From assembly GCA_021129695.1 (NCBI GenBank), contig JAJOKU010000140.1, positions 1 through 7,509 on the forward strand: DNA of 7,509 bases, in the 5' to 3' direction. The notes below the pieces were generated by a model. The model ran no database searches. It was not told the origin of the DNA and was given only the letters and a program-made list of their open reading frames with translations. Below, in pieces: positions 1 through 6,545 of the stretch; position 1 is the first letter of the stretch, and each line of letters opens with the position of its first letter. The position numbers were made by a program, and so were the translations under genes. This DNA comes from a candidate division NPL-UPA2 bacterium. Lineage in GTDB: Bacteria; NPL-UPA2; JAGMAN01.

Positions 1-40
1 AAAGTGTGTGCTTTTACTCACAGTCTTGCGTTAATCAAAG

Positions 41-829
41 TCATGAGGAGCGAAGTGAGGAATTTTCTTGGAGGCAATACTTCAACTCATTCACCGCTTT
101 GGGAACATCGATTAGTTCATCCCCTGGACCTTCGTATTCGATGGAAAGATAGCCCCGAAAGTGGGCATTTTGAAGGATGGGGATAATTCTTTTATAATCA
201 AGTCTTTTTTCTTTCCCTTTTTCGTCGAACTCATAAAATTTAGCGTGCACAATAGCTGCCTCTTTTACTGTTTTTTCAATTGAACCATAGGGATCAGCAG
301 GGAAATTTCCTGTATCCAGGGTAATTTTTAGCCAGGGAGAATCAACATCCTTAAGCATCCTCAAGACCTCCTGAGCGCTAAACCCTCCGTGATTCTCCAA
401 TCCGAGGACAATTCCTTTATTCTCTCCATAAGAAGCGCATTCCTTAAGGCACTTAACTACTTCTTCCCAGATGCCTGTCTTCCCCAATTCTGCAGCTGCC
501 CCGGCAAAGATTCTCAAGATAGGAGCTCCTAAACAGGAAGCAATGTCCACCCATTTCTTGACCTTTTCTATCTCCTGCAATTTTTTCTCCTCCTCTGGAT
601 GGGTAAAATGGTTACTCGCAGAGGCACAGGAGATGGTCAGGCCAAGGTCTATAGCCATCTTCTTGATTTCCTTAAGATAGCCTTCATCTGTAGTTGGGAA
701 ATGGGCATCCAGCAATTCAACCCCATCAATTTCCAGTTCTTCTGCACACTTTCTTAACCATCCCTTCTGATCTAATTTTCCTTCTCCCATAACCTTATGA
801 TACGACCAGGAACTGCAGCCAATCTTCAT
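41..829 (-). CDS. Sugar phosphate isomerase/epimerase-type TIM barrel protein (second of two)
   Basis: A complete 262-residue cytoplasmic protein of the xylose isomerase-like (AP endonuclease 2) TIM-barrel superfamily, whose members are metal-dependent isomerases, epimerases, dehydratases or lyases acting on keto-sugars. The four usual metal-ligand positions are visible: Glu145 in LENHGG, Asp172 in TLDTGN, His195 in VHAKF and Glu231 in SIEYEG. The N-terminus MKIGCSSWSY is the typical first barrel strand. ATG 829 is chosen because a perfect GGAGGAGGT lies 6 nt upstream; the frame is open to a GTG at 853, but that would put this ribosome site inside the gene. It is the last of four minus-strand genes, 48 nt after its oxidoreductase neighbour. 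Its length is near that of IolI-like isomerases, but substrate and exact reaction cannot be read from sequence. The family call is firm; the specific function is unknown. Confidence 0.88.
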   Translation of the reverse strand: MKIGCSSWSYHKVMGEGKLDQKGWLRKCAEELEIDGVELLDAHFPTTDEGYLKEIKKMAIDLGLTISCASASNHFTHPEEEKKLQEIEKVKKWVDIASCLGAPILRIFAGAAAELGKTGIWEEVVKCLKECASYGENKGIVLGLENHGGFSAQEVLRMLKDVDSPWLKITLDTGNFPADPYGSIEKTVKEAAIVHAKFYEFDEKGKEKRLDYKRIIPILQNAHFRGYLSIEYEGPGDELIDVPKAVNELKYCLQENSSLRSS

Positions 830-835
830 CTTCAG

Positions 836-844
836 ACCTCCTCC
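836..844 (-). promoter_or_regulatory. Ribosome binding site deciding the start at 829
   Basis: On the minus strand GGAGGAGGT is followed by 6 nt (CTGAAG) and then ATG at 829. It is an almost complete anti-16S match and selects this ATG over the in-frame GTG at 853. Confidence 0.85.
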
Positions 845-856
845 AATAAGCACATG

Positions 857-883
857 ACTTAGCGAACGATGGTGAAGCTAAGT
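857..883 (-). repeat. Intercistronic inverted repeat (possible stem-loop)
   Basis: ACTTAGC (857-863) and GCTAAGT (877-883) form a perfect 7-bp inverted repeat with a 13-nt loop. It spans the stop codon of the upstream oxidoreductase and part of the 48-nt gap before the ribosome site of the last gene. A second short inverted repeat, AAGTTA/TAACTT (880-885 and 889-894), overlaps one arm, so the two folds would compete. No T-run follows, so it does not look like an intrinsic terminator. A role in mRNA processing or stability is only a possibility. Confidence 0.4.
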
Positions 884-1867
884 TAACCTAACTTTTCTTC
901 CGGTAGCCGCTGACTTATAGGCGGCAAGAATTACCTCAAGACTTTTCCCTCCTTCTTCTCCCGAAATGAAAGGCTCCTCTCCTGTTTTAATACAGTGGAC
1001 GAAGTATTCATAGGGACTCCCCGTTTCACTGCGCCGGGGAATCCTGGGCCTCAAAACCTTTCCACCGGCCAAATTAATGGTTAGCAAATCATCTACCCAG
1101 GCCTTCACTGCCATCGTCCCCTTTTCTCCGTAAAGAATTGTCTCCATCAGCTGAGGCTTTGTCGTCCAGCTTGCTTCCATACTTCCGAATGTCCCATCAG
1201 CAAACTGGAAGAGGCAGATTCCATTATCATCCACTTCTATCTTCTTCTCCAGCGTCCCAAGGTAAGCAAAGACCTCTTTTACCTCTTTGCCGGTAAGATA
1301 ACGAATGAGGTCCATGGAGTGAATTCCTATATCAGCCATCGCTCCCCCAAAAGCATCCTTACTAAAAAACCATTTTCCTTCAGGAGACCAATATTCTGGA
1401 CCAGGACCTCCAAACTTCGCTTTTACTGTGTTTACTTTCCCAATTTTGCCCTGGGCGATAAGCCTTTTAGCTAATTGATTCTGAGGATGAAAACGATGGG
1501 TCTGTTCAACCATAAGAATTCTTCTATTCTTCCTGGCCGCCTGAACCATTCTTCTTGCTTCACTCATAGAGGTAGCCATGGGCTTCTCTACCAGGACATG
1601 TCTACCCCGGTTTGAGGCATAAACACTCATCTGGCAGTGAAGATAATTTGGCGTGGCAATGCTTACTGCATCCAGATCTTCCTTTTGAATCATTTTTTTC
1701 CAATCAGCATAGACACTCCTCACGCCAAATCTTCTGGCTAACTTCTCAGCCCTCTTCTTATTTATATCAGCCAAGGCTGTCACCTGAGTGCCCTTACACT
1801 TCTGAAATCCAGGAAGTTGATGCTGTTCACTAACTGCGCCGGCGCCAATTATACCAATTTTTATCAT
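878..1867 (-). CDS. Gfo/Idh/MocA family NAD(P)-dependent oxidoreductase (second of two)
   Basis: A complete 329-residue cytoplasmic dehydrogenase. The N-terminal Rossmann domain (about residues 1-120) opens with IGIIGAGAVSEQH, has ATPNYLH at 71-77 and the family signature VEKP, with Lys95 the conserved lysine near the nicotinamide. The C-terminal alpha/beta domain carries GGAMADIGIHSMDL (174-187), where Asp179 and His183 fit the catalytic aspartate/histidine region. The family oxidises or reduces sugars, polyols, inositols or glycosides at a hydroxyl/keto group; the substrate is not evident. ATG 1867 is chosen because GAGGG lies 8 nt upstream. A TTG at 1882 overlaps the previous stop but lacks a ribosome site. 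The gene starts 11 nt after the preceding TIM-barrel gene, so the two are almost certainly co-transcribed. It resembles the first oxidoreductase (2760-3797) around the ATPNYLH and EKP motifs, suggesting paralogues with different substrates or steps. Confidence 0.9.
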   Translation of the reverse strand: MIKIGIIGAGAVSEQHQLPGFQKCKGTQVTALADINKKRAEKLARRFGVRSVYADWKKMIQKEDLDAVSIATPNYLHCQMSVYASNRGRHVLVEKPMATSMSEARRMVQAARKNRRILMVEQTHRFHPQNQLAKRLIAQGKIGKVNTVKAKFGGPGPEYWSPEGKWFFSKDAFGGAMADIGIHSMDLIRYLTGKEVKEVFAYLGTLEKKIEVDDNGICLFQFADGTFGSMEASWTTKPQLMETILYGEKGTMAVKAWVDDLLTINLAGGKVLRPRIPRRSETGSPYEYFVHCIKTGEEPFISGEEGGKSLEVILAAYKSAATGRKVRLT

Positions 1868-1878
1868 GTTCTCTTCCC

Positions 1879-2763
1879 TCAAACAATAAATTGACTTAAA
1901 TGCCTCTGGCCAAGGATAAGACCTTTCTTAACCTTCTCTTCACTACCTTCCCAGACAGGGTCTTCATGTTCAATGCTTAAAACCTGGTCGTAACCATTCT
2001 CCTGAAGGGCGGAGACAAATTCTGCCCAGTTTATTCCTCCCAGGCCAGGAATGCGGTGCCGCCACCAGTTAGAGCCAAAGATACCGTTTTTAGAGTATTC
2101 CTTATCAATTACCTCTGCATCCTTGGCATGGGTGTGAAATATGTGTTCTTTAAACCTTCCTATGCAATCCAGATAATCAACCCCCTGCCAGTAAAGGTGG
2201 GAGGGGTCAAAGTTCAAGCCTACTTCAGGAAGGATTTCAAAAAGCCTATCCCAGGTCTGGGGATTATAGGCAATATTACCGATGAGCCCCTCAAACTGCC
2301 ATCCCTGCATAGGGCAATTTTCAATCATCAGGCGAACATTTTTCTCTCTCGCGTAAATTACCAGATCCGGGAAAACCTTGGCTACTTCTTTAAAATTTTC
2401 TTCAATAGTTTTACCCGGATCACGGCCAATGAATGTGCCTACTAAGTTCACTCCTAACTTTTGGGCAGCGTCAACAACCTTCTTTAAATGACTGTGTTTC
2501 GCCTCTCTTTCTGAAAGGTCAGGGTCAAGATTATTATCATAATAGGCTAAAGAAGAGATTTCCAGATTGTTACTTTTAAAAAGGTCTTTGATTTCTTCGG
2601 CTTCTAACTTATCTACATCAATGTGGCTGGCAAAGTAGTCCCGGCCACTTATCTTTGGCCAGCAAGCTACCTCTAAGGCCTGAAAACCCCGCTCTCTTGC
2701 CCATTTAACCAGCTCCTCCAGACTCAATCCCCTCAAACAAGCAGTCAAAAACCCTATCTTCAT
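1879..2763 (-). CDS. Sugar phosphate isomerase/epimerase-type TIM barrel protein (first of two)
   Basis: A complete 294-residue member of the xylose isomerase-like TIM-barrel superfamily, starting MKIGFLTACL. Predicted divalent-metal ligands are Glu148 (LMIENC), Asp186 (NFDPSH), His212 (HTHAKD) and Glu265 (SIEHED). The WWRHRIPGLGGINW segment (233-246) between ligands three and four resembles a subgroup often found beside Gfo/Idh/MocA dehydrogenases. Its length is close to IolE (2-keto-inositol dehydratase), but that identity is not established. It is translationally coupled: its ATG overlaps the stop of the upstream dehydrogenase as ATGA (2760-2763), and GGAGG lies 7 nt upstream at 2771-2775, inside the end of that gene. 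It likely acts on the keto product of a neighbouring dehydrogenase, by isomerisation, epimerisation, dehydration or elimination; this is inference from context. It is cytoplasmic, with no signal peptide visible. Confidence 0.9.
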   Translation of the reverse strand: MKIGFLTACLRGLSLEELVKWARERGFQALEVACWPKISGRDYFASHIDVDKLEAEEIKDLFKSNNLEISSLAYYDNNLDPDLSEREAKHSHLKKVVDAAQKLGVNLVGTFIGRDPGKTIEENFKEVAKVFPDLVIYAREKNVRLMIENCPMQGWQFEGLIGNIAYNPQTWDRLFEILPEVGLNFDPSHLYWQGVDYLDCIGRFKEHIFHTHAKDAEVIDKEYSKNGIFGSNWWRHRIPGLGGINWAEFVSALQENGYDQVLSIEHEDPVWEGSEEKVKKGLILGQRHLSQFIV

Positions 2764-3797
2764 AACTTTACCTCCACTCCTTTACTGGCTGACTTGTAAA
2801 TAGCCTCCATTATTCTCATTATTTTCAATCCCTCCTCTCCATCAGGCTGGGGCTTTCGCCTTTTTCTTATGCACTCAAGGAAGTGCTTATGCTGAAGCCT
2901 AAGAGCTTGACCCCAGAGATTATCCAGGTCTATTTTAGGGACAATGTCGGAGCGAGAGGTAAAAATTCTTAGTGGCTCTGCCCTCTCATAAGAGAATGTT
3001 TCCATGATTGCTCCAGCCTTTGTTCCAAAAAGGGAGAGAGAAACACATTCCTTCCTCTCTGCATTTATTGCCCAGGAAAGCTCAATTTGAAGCGTAGCTC
3101 CACCCTTAAGCCTTAGGAAGGAAACTACGGTATCCTCAACATCCATTCCCATCTTACAAGCAAAATTATTATAGGCTACTCCACTCACAGAAAGCACCTC
3201 AGGAGAATTCATGAGATAGAGAGCTAAATCAATCAAATGAACTCCCAGGTCTATTAAAACCCCTCCCCCGGATTTCTCCCTCTGGACAAACCATCCCCTT
3301 TGATTTAGAGATGATAAACTTTCCTCCCCTCTTCTGAACCAGGTGCCATGAGCATAGTAGATCCTGCCCATCTTTCCCTTCTGGATGAAATCTTTAAGGA
3401 ATTGGGTATCTCGCCGAAAGCGGTTGCAGAGGCCAACCATAAGGTATCTCTTATTCTTCTTAGCTTCCCTCACCATGTTCTCTGCCTCTTTAACATTTGC
3501 CGCTAGAGGCTTTTCACAGAGAACATGTTTACCCATCTTGAAGGCATCGATGGCCATTGGGGCATGAAGGTAATTGGGGGTAGCAATGCAGACTGCATCT
3601 ATTTCGCGAAGCTCAAGAAGTGCTTTATAGTCAGTGAAGCTATAGGGGGTATTAAACTCTTCTGAGATCTCCTTAAGGAGTTTCCCATCTACATCAGCAA
3701 TGGCCAGGACCTGGGCATCCTTCAACTGCCTTAAGACTTGAAGATGAAATTTTCCCATTCCCAATCCTATGATTCCCACCTTTATCTTCCGGGACAT
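2760..3797 (-). CDS. Gfo/Idh/MocA family NAD(P)-dependent oxidoreductase (first of two)
   Basis: A complete 345-residue dehydrogenase and the first gene of the minus-strand unit. The Rossmann fold begins VGIIGLGMGKFH (residues 7-18), followed by IATPNYLHAPM (71-81) and CEKPLA, with Lys96 the family lysine. The second domain has GGGVLIDLGVHLIDL (177-191), with Asp183 and His187 at the expected catalytic region. Length and layout are normal for the family. AAGGAGG 6 nt before ATG 3797 fixes the start, and a strong promoter lies further upstream. It overlaps the next gene by 4 nt. Members oxidise hydroxyls of inositols, sugars, sugar acids or glycosides with NAD(P)+; it is probably paired with the TIM-barrel protein directly downstream. 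Its substrate cannot be named. The C-terminal stretch RKRRKPQPDG is typical of the family, where a short loop precedes the final helix. Confidence 0.92.
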   Translation of the reverse strand: MSRKIKVGIIGLGMGKFHLQVLRQLKDAQVLAIADVDGKLLKEISEEFNTPYSFTDYKALLELREIDAVCIATPNYLHAPMAIDAFKMGKHVLCEKPLAANVKEAENMVREAKKNKRYLMVGLCNRFRRDTQFLKDFIQKGKMGRIYYAHGTWFRRGEESLSSLNQRGWFVQREKSGGGVLIDLGVHLIDLALYLMNSPEVLSVSGVAYNNFACKMGMDVEDTVVSFLRLKGGATLQIELSWAINAERKECVSLSLFGTKAGAIMETFSYERAEPLRIFTSRSDIVPKIDLDNLWGQALRLQHKHFLECIRKRRKPQPDGEEGLKIMRIMEAIYKSASKGVEVKL

Positions 3798-3803
3798 AAA
3801 TTT

Positions 3804-3810
3804 CCTCCTT
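3804..3810 (-). promoter_or_regulatory. Ribosome binding site of the first minus-strand gene
   Basis: AAGGAGG on the minus strand, 6 nt before ATG 3797. It is a full-strength site and fixes the N-terminus MSRKIKVG. Confidence 0.85.
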
Positions 3811-3848
3811 CTTGCTCACACATGCCAAATCGTTATTACTTGCTAATC

Positions 3849-3877
3849 TTTATACCATAAAAAAATCTCGTTGTCAA
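3849..3877 (-). promoter_or_regulatory. Sigma70-type promoter of the oxidoreductase/isomerase operon
   Basis: Read on the minus strand, TTGACA (3872-3877) is separated by exactly 17 nt from TATAAA (3849-3854). This is a perfect -35 box, a 5/6 -10 box and optimal spacing. The start of transcription would fall near 3842, giving a leader of about 45 nt before ATG 3797. The -35 box forms one arm of an inverted repeat shared with the divergent promoter, so a bound regulator could control access. Confidence 0.8.
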
Positions 3878-3895
3878 AAAAAGCCTTGTTTGACA
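3872..3895. repeat. Inverted repeat between divergent promoters (candidate operator)
   Basis: TGTCAAA (3872-3878) and TTTGACA (3889-3895) are perfect 7-bp inverted arms with a 10-nt spacer, centre-to-centre 17 nt. The left arm is the -35 box of the minus promoter and the right arm overlaps the plus promoter's -35 region. The layout would suit a dimeric regulator touching both promoters. It may also be two outward-facing -35 elements that are symmetrical simply because both resemble TTGACA. Confidence 0.45.
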
Positions 3896-3914
3896 CCACC
3901 ATTTATGCTATGAT
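3886..3914 (+). promoter_or_regulatory. Probable promoter of the trp operon (extended -10)
   Basis: TATGAT (3909-3914) is a 5/6 match to the -10 consensus and is preceded by TGC, an extended -10 (TGn). A weak -35, TTGTTT (3886-3891), sits 17 nt upstream; a better TTGACA (3890-3895) is only 13 nt away, too close to pair with it. The transcript would start near 3921, leaving only about 30 nt before trpE's ATG, too short for a classical attenuator. A flanking ACCAT/ATGGT inverted repeat (3898-3902, 3913-3917) overlaps the -10 box and could be an operator half-site pair. Confidence 0.6.
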
Positions 3915-3938
3915 GGTTCTTGGATGAATGCACTGCTC

Positions 3939-3944
3939 AGGAGG
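3939..3944 (+). promoter_or_regulatory. Ribosome binding site of trpE
   Basis: AGGAGG lies 8 nt before ATG 3953 and selects this start, which includes the unusual N-terminal extension. The TTG at 3920 in the same frame has no such site. Confidence 0.75.
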
Positions 3945-3952
3945 CAAGAAGG

Positions 3953-5509
3953 ATGAACTACGGTGAAACACAGCCTAAGCACAGCCGAAGCAGTGCCGTC
4001 AGGCAGTGCCGTAAGGCAGTACTGGCCAAAGGCCGGTATTGTCCCAACCTAAAAGAGTTCCGCCGTTTAGCCAAGAAGGGAAATTTGATTCCTGTCTATA
4101 AGGAGATACTGGCTGATATGGAGACCCCGGTCTCCGCCCTCCAGAAGATGGCCGATAGCCGTTATGTATTTCTCCTGGAGAGTGTGGAGGGAGGGGAGAA
4201 GTTGGCCCAATACTCCTTCCTGGGAGGCGATCCGGTGTTGGTATTTAAGAGCAGGGGTCAAGAGGTGGAGATACGAAGGGGCAGGCGCAAGGAGAAGGTG
4301 ATAGCTAAGAGTGACCCTCTCGAAGTTCTGAAGGGAATCATGTCAATGTACAGAGTAGTTGACCCGGGGGGGCTTCCCCGATTCTACGGCGGAGCAGTGG
4401 GTTATATGGGATACGATATGGTTCGCTTCTTCGAAAGATTGCCAGCGCAGAACCCAGACGACCTCGGCCTGCCAGATAGTATCTTTATCCTCAGCTCCTT
4501 TCTGCTCATATTCGACCATGTCAGCCATACTATCAAGGTGGTCTCCTGCGCTTTCATCGAAGACGATGTGGATGATGCTTACCGGTCTGCCATCAAGAGG
4601 ATGGACCGGACCATAGCCAGGCTCAGAAGGGCTCCCAGGTTAACCCCCAGCCTCCGTCCCAAGCGGACCATGTTACAGTTGAAATCCAACTTCACCAAAA
4701 CTGAGTTCCTGAAAAGTGTGAGGAAGGCAAAGGATTATATAAGGAGGGGAGATATAATTCAGGTTGTTCTCTCTCAGAGGTGGCAGAGAGGGATAAGGGC
4801 TGATGCTTTCAGTATCTATCGGGCCCTGCGCTCAATCAATCCCTCTCCGTATATGTACTTCCTGAAATATGGTGACCTGAAGATTGTCGGTTCTTCACCT
4901 GAGGTTATGGTGAGAGTAGAGGGAGGAGTAGTTACCTTGAGGCCAATTGCTGGAACCAGGCCAAGGAGTCGCAACGAGCAGGCAGATGAAGCCCTGAGCA
5001 GGGAACTGCTACGAGATCCCAAGGAGAGAGCCGAACACATCATGCTGGTAGATTTGGGCCGTAACGATGTGGGTAGGGTCTGCAATTACAGCACGGTGAA
5101 GGTTGATGAACTGATGGTTATTGAGAAGTATTCACACGTCATGCATATAGTCTCGAATGTAGTTGGTAAACTGAGGAGGGGAAAGGACCAATTCGATGTG
5201 CTCAGGGCATGCTTTCCGGCCGGGACGGTGGCCGGAGCTCCCAAGGTGAGAGCCATGGAGATAATAGAGGAACTTGAGCCCGTGAGAAGAGGCCCTTATG
5301 CGGGAGCCGTTGGCTATTTCAGTTTCTCTGGAAATTTAGATACCTGTATTAATATCAGAGCTATGACCATTAAGGATGATACTGCCTATATCCAGGCGGG
5401 AGCCGGAATTGTAGCCGATTCCAAGCCGCAGAAGGAGTATGAGGAGACGAGGAACAAGGCCAGGGCAATGCTGAAGGCGATCGAACTTGCCGAGCGAGGA
5501 TTGGAATAA
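3953..5509 (+). CDS. trpE: Anthranilate synthase component I
   Basis: A 518-residue cytoplasmic enzyme that makes anthranilate from chorismate with ammonia delivered by a TrpG/PabA glutaminase, the first committed step to tryptophan. Homology begins near residue 31 ([13 protein letters not shown]) and the N-terminal domain holds the tryptophan-binding LLES (74-77). The chorismate-binding domain has NPSPYM (296-301), PIAGTRPR (331-338), the [19 protein letters not shown] block (357-375), His395 (YSHVMH), [11 protein letters not shown] (421-431) and AGAGIVADS (482-490). PIAGT, with Ala rather than Lys, argues for TrpE over PabB. Retained LLES and NPSPYM suggest feedback inhibition by tryptophan. 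The first ~28 residues are a basic extension encoded by repeats and a hairpin, unlike usual TrpE. The expected trpG partner is not adjacent; trpD follows after 10 nt. Expression is probably from the extended -10 promoter just upstream. Confidence 0.95.
   Translation: MNYGETQPKHSRSSAVRQCRKAVLAKGRYCPNLKEFRRLAKKGNLIPVYKEILADMETPVSALQKMADSRYVFLLESVEGGEKLAQYSFLGGDPVLVFKSRGQEVEIRRGRRKEKVIAKSDPLEVLKGIMSMYRVVDPGGLPRFYGGAVGYMGYDMVRFFERLPAQNPDDLGLPDSIFILSSFLLIFDHVSHTIKVVSCAFIEDDVDDAYRSAIKRMDRTIARLRRAPRLTPSLRPKRTMLQLKSNFTKTEFLKSVRKAKDYIRRGDIIQVVLSQRWQRGIRADAFSIYRALRSINPSPYMYFLKYGDLKIVGSSPEVMVRVEGGVVTLRPIAGTRPRSRNEQADEALSRELLRDPKERAEHIMLVDLGRNDVGRVCNYSTVKVDELMVIEKYSHVMHIVSNVVGKLRRGKDQFDVLRACFPAGTVAGAPKVRAMEIIEELEPVRRGPYAGAVGYFSFSGNLDTCINIRAMTIKDDTAYIQAGAGIVADSKPQKEYEETRNKARAMLKAIELAERGLE
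3977..4026 (+). repeat. Degenerate tandem repeat (one 11-nt and three 13-nt units) inside the 5' end of trpE
   Basis: Four consecutive units: AAGCACAGCCG (3977-3987), AAGCAGTGCCGTC (3988-4000), AGGCAGTGCCGTA (4001-4013) and AGGCAGTACTGGC (4014-4026). As 13 is not a multiple of three, each unit is read in a different frame, giving the basic stretch around residues 9-25. Two units can form tiny stems TGCC/GGCA with 4-nt loops GTCA (3994-4005) and GTAA (4007-4018). Confidence 0.6.
4017..4041 (+). other. RNA hairpin in the trpE coding start
   Basis: CAGTACTGGCC (4017-4027) and GGCCGGTATTG (4031-4041) pair over 11 positions (9 Watson-Crick, 2 G-U in RNA) around an AAA loop. It ends exactly where TrpE homology begins. 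No T-run follows, so it is not an intrinsic terminator. Its left arm shares 2 nt with the preceding TGCC/GGCA stem, so the folds partly compete. It could affect translation or mark a palindromic insertion. Confidence 0.55.
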
Positions 5510-5515
5510 GGAGGT
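5508..5515 (+). promoter_or_regulatory. Ribosome binding site of trpD
   Basis: AAGGAGGT overlaps the last two bases of the trpE stop codon (TAA 5507-5509); its GGAGG core ends 5 nt before GTG 5520. It fixes a GTG start for trpD rather than the TTG at 5487. Confidence 0.8.
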
Positions 5516-5519
5516 AAGG

Positions 5520-6545
5520 GTGATTAAAGAGGCAATAAGTAAGGTGATTGATCAAAAAGACCTGACGGAGGGGGAAGCAACTGGAGTAATGAATGAGATC
5601 ATGGGAGGGGAGGCAACGCCGGCTCAGATTGCCTGCTTCCTGACTGCCCTGCGTCTTAAAGGGGAGACGGTGGAGGAGATTACCGGGTCTGCCCGGGTAA
5701 TGAGGGAGAAGGTAACTCCAGTAAAGACAAGGCAGGAGATGCTTGTGGATACCTGCGGGACGGGTGGGGACGGATTACATACATTTAACATTTCTACTAC
5801 AGCTGCCTTTGTAGTCGCTGGGGCTGGCTTGGCAGTAGCCAAACACGGCAACCGCAGTGTATCTAGCCGCTGTGGCAGTGCCGACTTGCTTAAGGCCTTC
5901 GGGGTGAATATAGAAGCAGGAGTAGAGAAAGTGGAAGAATGTTTGGAGAAGGTGGGGATTGGATTCCTGTTTGCACCGCTTCTTCATGGGGCCATGAAGT
6001 ATGCCATTGGTCCCCGCCGGGAGATTGGCATCAGAACCATCTTCAATATCCTCGGCCCCCTCACCAATCCGGCTGGTGCTCAGGCTCAGGTCTTAGGAGT
6101 CTATGCAGGTCAGCTTACTGAGACTTTAGCCGGGGTTTTGAAGAATCTGGGAAGCAGGCATGCCTTCGTCGTTCACGGAATGGACGGCCTGGATGAGATC
6201 ACCCTCACTGCTGAGACGAAGGTATCGGAACTGGTAGGAGGCGAAGTCAGGAATTACCACATTAAGCCTGAGGAATTCGGTCTCAAGAGATGCCGGATGG
6301 AAGATTTGAAGGGCGGAGACACCGGGGAGAATGTAGAAATCACCCGCGGTGTTCTTGAAGGACAGGCTGGCCACCGACGGGAAATCGTCCTCCTCAATGC
6401 CTCAGCAGCCATCGTGGCTGGGGGAAAGGCCAGGGATTTATCTGAAGGAGTGGAAAAAGCAGCCCAATCCATTGATTCGGGTAAGGCCCTTGAAAAACTG
6501 GAAAAGTTAATTCAGTTAACCAGTGCCCAGGAAACAAGGAAATGA
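5520..6545 (+). CDS. trpD: Anthranilate phosphoribosyltransferase
   Basis: A 341-residue cytoplasmic enzyme that transfers the phosphoribosyl group of PRPP to anthranilate, the second tryptophan step. The length is normal for a stand-alone TrpD, and no TrpG glutaminase domain is fused. Motifs in order: GTGGD (80-84) and NIST (90-93), which bind [19 protein letters not shown] (108-122); the anthranilate-binding [18 protein letters not shown] segment (167-184); and the Mg-binding Asp225-Glu226 in GLDE. All key residues are present, so it should be active. GTG 5520 is chosen from its ribosome site; a longer frame from TTG 5487 lies inside trpE and lacks one. It follows trpE by 10 nt and overlaps trpC through ATGA (6542-6545), indicating one operon with translational coupling. 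Confidence 0.96.
   Translation: MIKEAISKVIDQKDLTEGEATGVMNEIMGGEATPAQIACFLTALRLKGETVEEITGSARVMREKVTPVKTRQEMLVDTCGTGGDGLHTFNISTTAAFVVAGAGLAVAKHGNRSVSSRCGSADLLKAFGVNIEAGVEKVEECLEKVGIGFLFAPLLHGAMKYAIGPRREIGIRTIFNILGPLTNPAGAQAQVLGVYAGQLTETLAGVLKNLGSRHAFVVHGMDGLDEITLTAETKVSELVGGEVRNYHIKPEEFGLKRCRMEDLKGGDTGENVEITRGVLEGQAGHRREIVLLNASAAIVAGGKARDLSEGVEKAAQSIDSGKALEKLEKLIQLTSAQETRK

Noticed and set aside
1..40. Terminator for the minus-strand operon
   Set aside because: Only a 4-bp TGTG/CACA pairing is present and no T-run follows on the minus strand within the window.
4..186. Short plus-strand reading frame at the left edge
   Set aside because: It lies antisense to the 3' end of a well-supported TIM-barrel gene, with no ribosome site or recognisable protein motif.
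830..853. Longer start for the last minus-strand gene at GTG 853
   Set aside because: The perfect ribosome site GGAGGAGGT would fall within the coding region, and the family N-terminus begins at ATG 829.
1868..1882. TTG 1882 start for the second oxidoreductase (TTGA overlap with the previous stop)
   Set aside because: No ribosome site upstream of it; GAGGG is placed 8 nt before ATG 1867, where the Rossmann strand begins.
2056..2445. A 129-codon plus-strand frame inside the first TIM-barrel gene
   Set aside because: It is antisense to conserved catalytic codons of the real gene and its translation resembles no protein I recognise.
3920..3952. Longer trpE starting at TTG 3920
   Set aside because: TTG is a rare start, has no ribosome site and lies at the predicted transcript start; ATG 3953 has AGGAGG at 8 nt.
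3915..4060. Tryptophan attenuator, T-box or TRAP-type leader before trpE
   Set aside because: The short upstream frame has no Trp codons, no T-box core sequence or GAG/TAG repeat series is seen, and no hairpin is followed by a T-run.
5487..5519. trpD starting at TTG 5487 and overlapping trpE
   Set aside because: GTG 5520 has AAGGAGGT at the right distance and gives the usual TrpD length and N-terminus.
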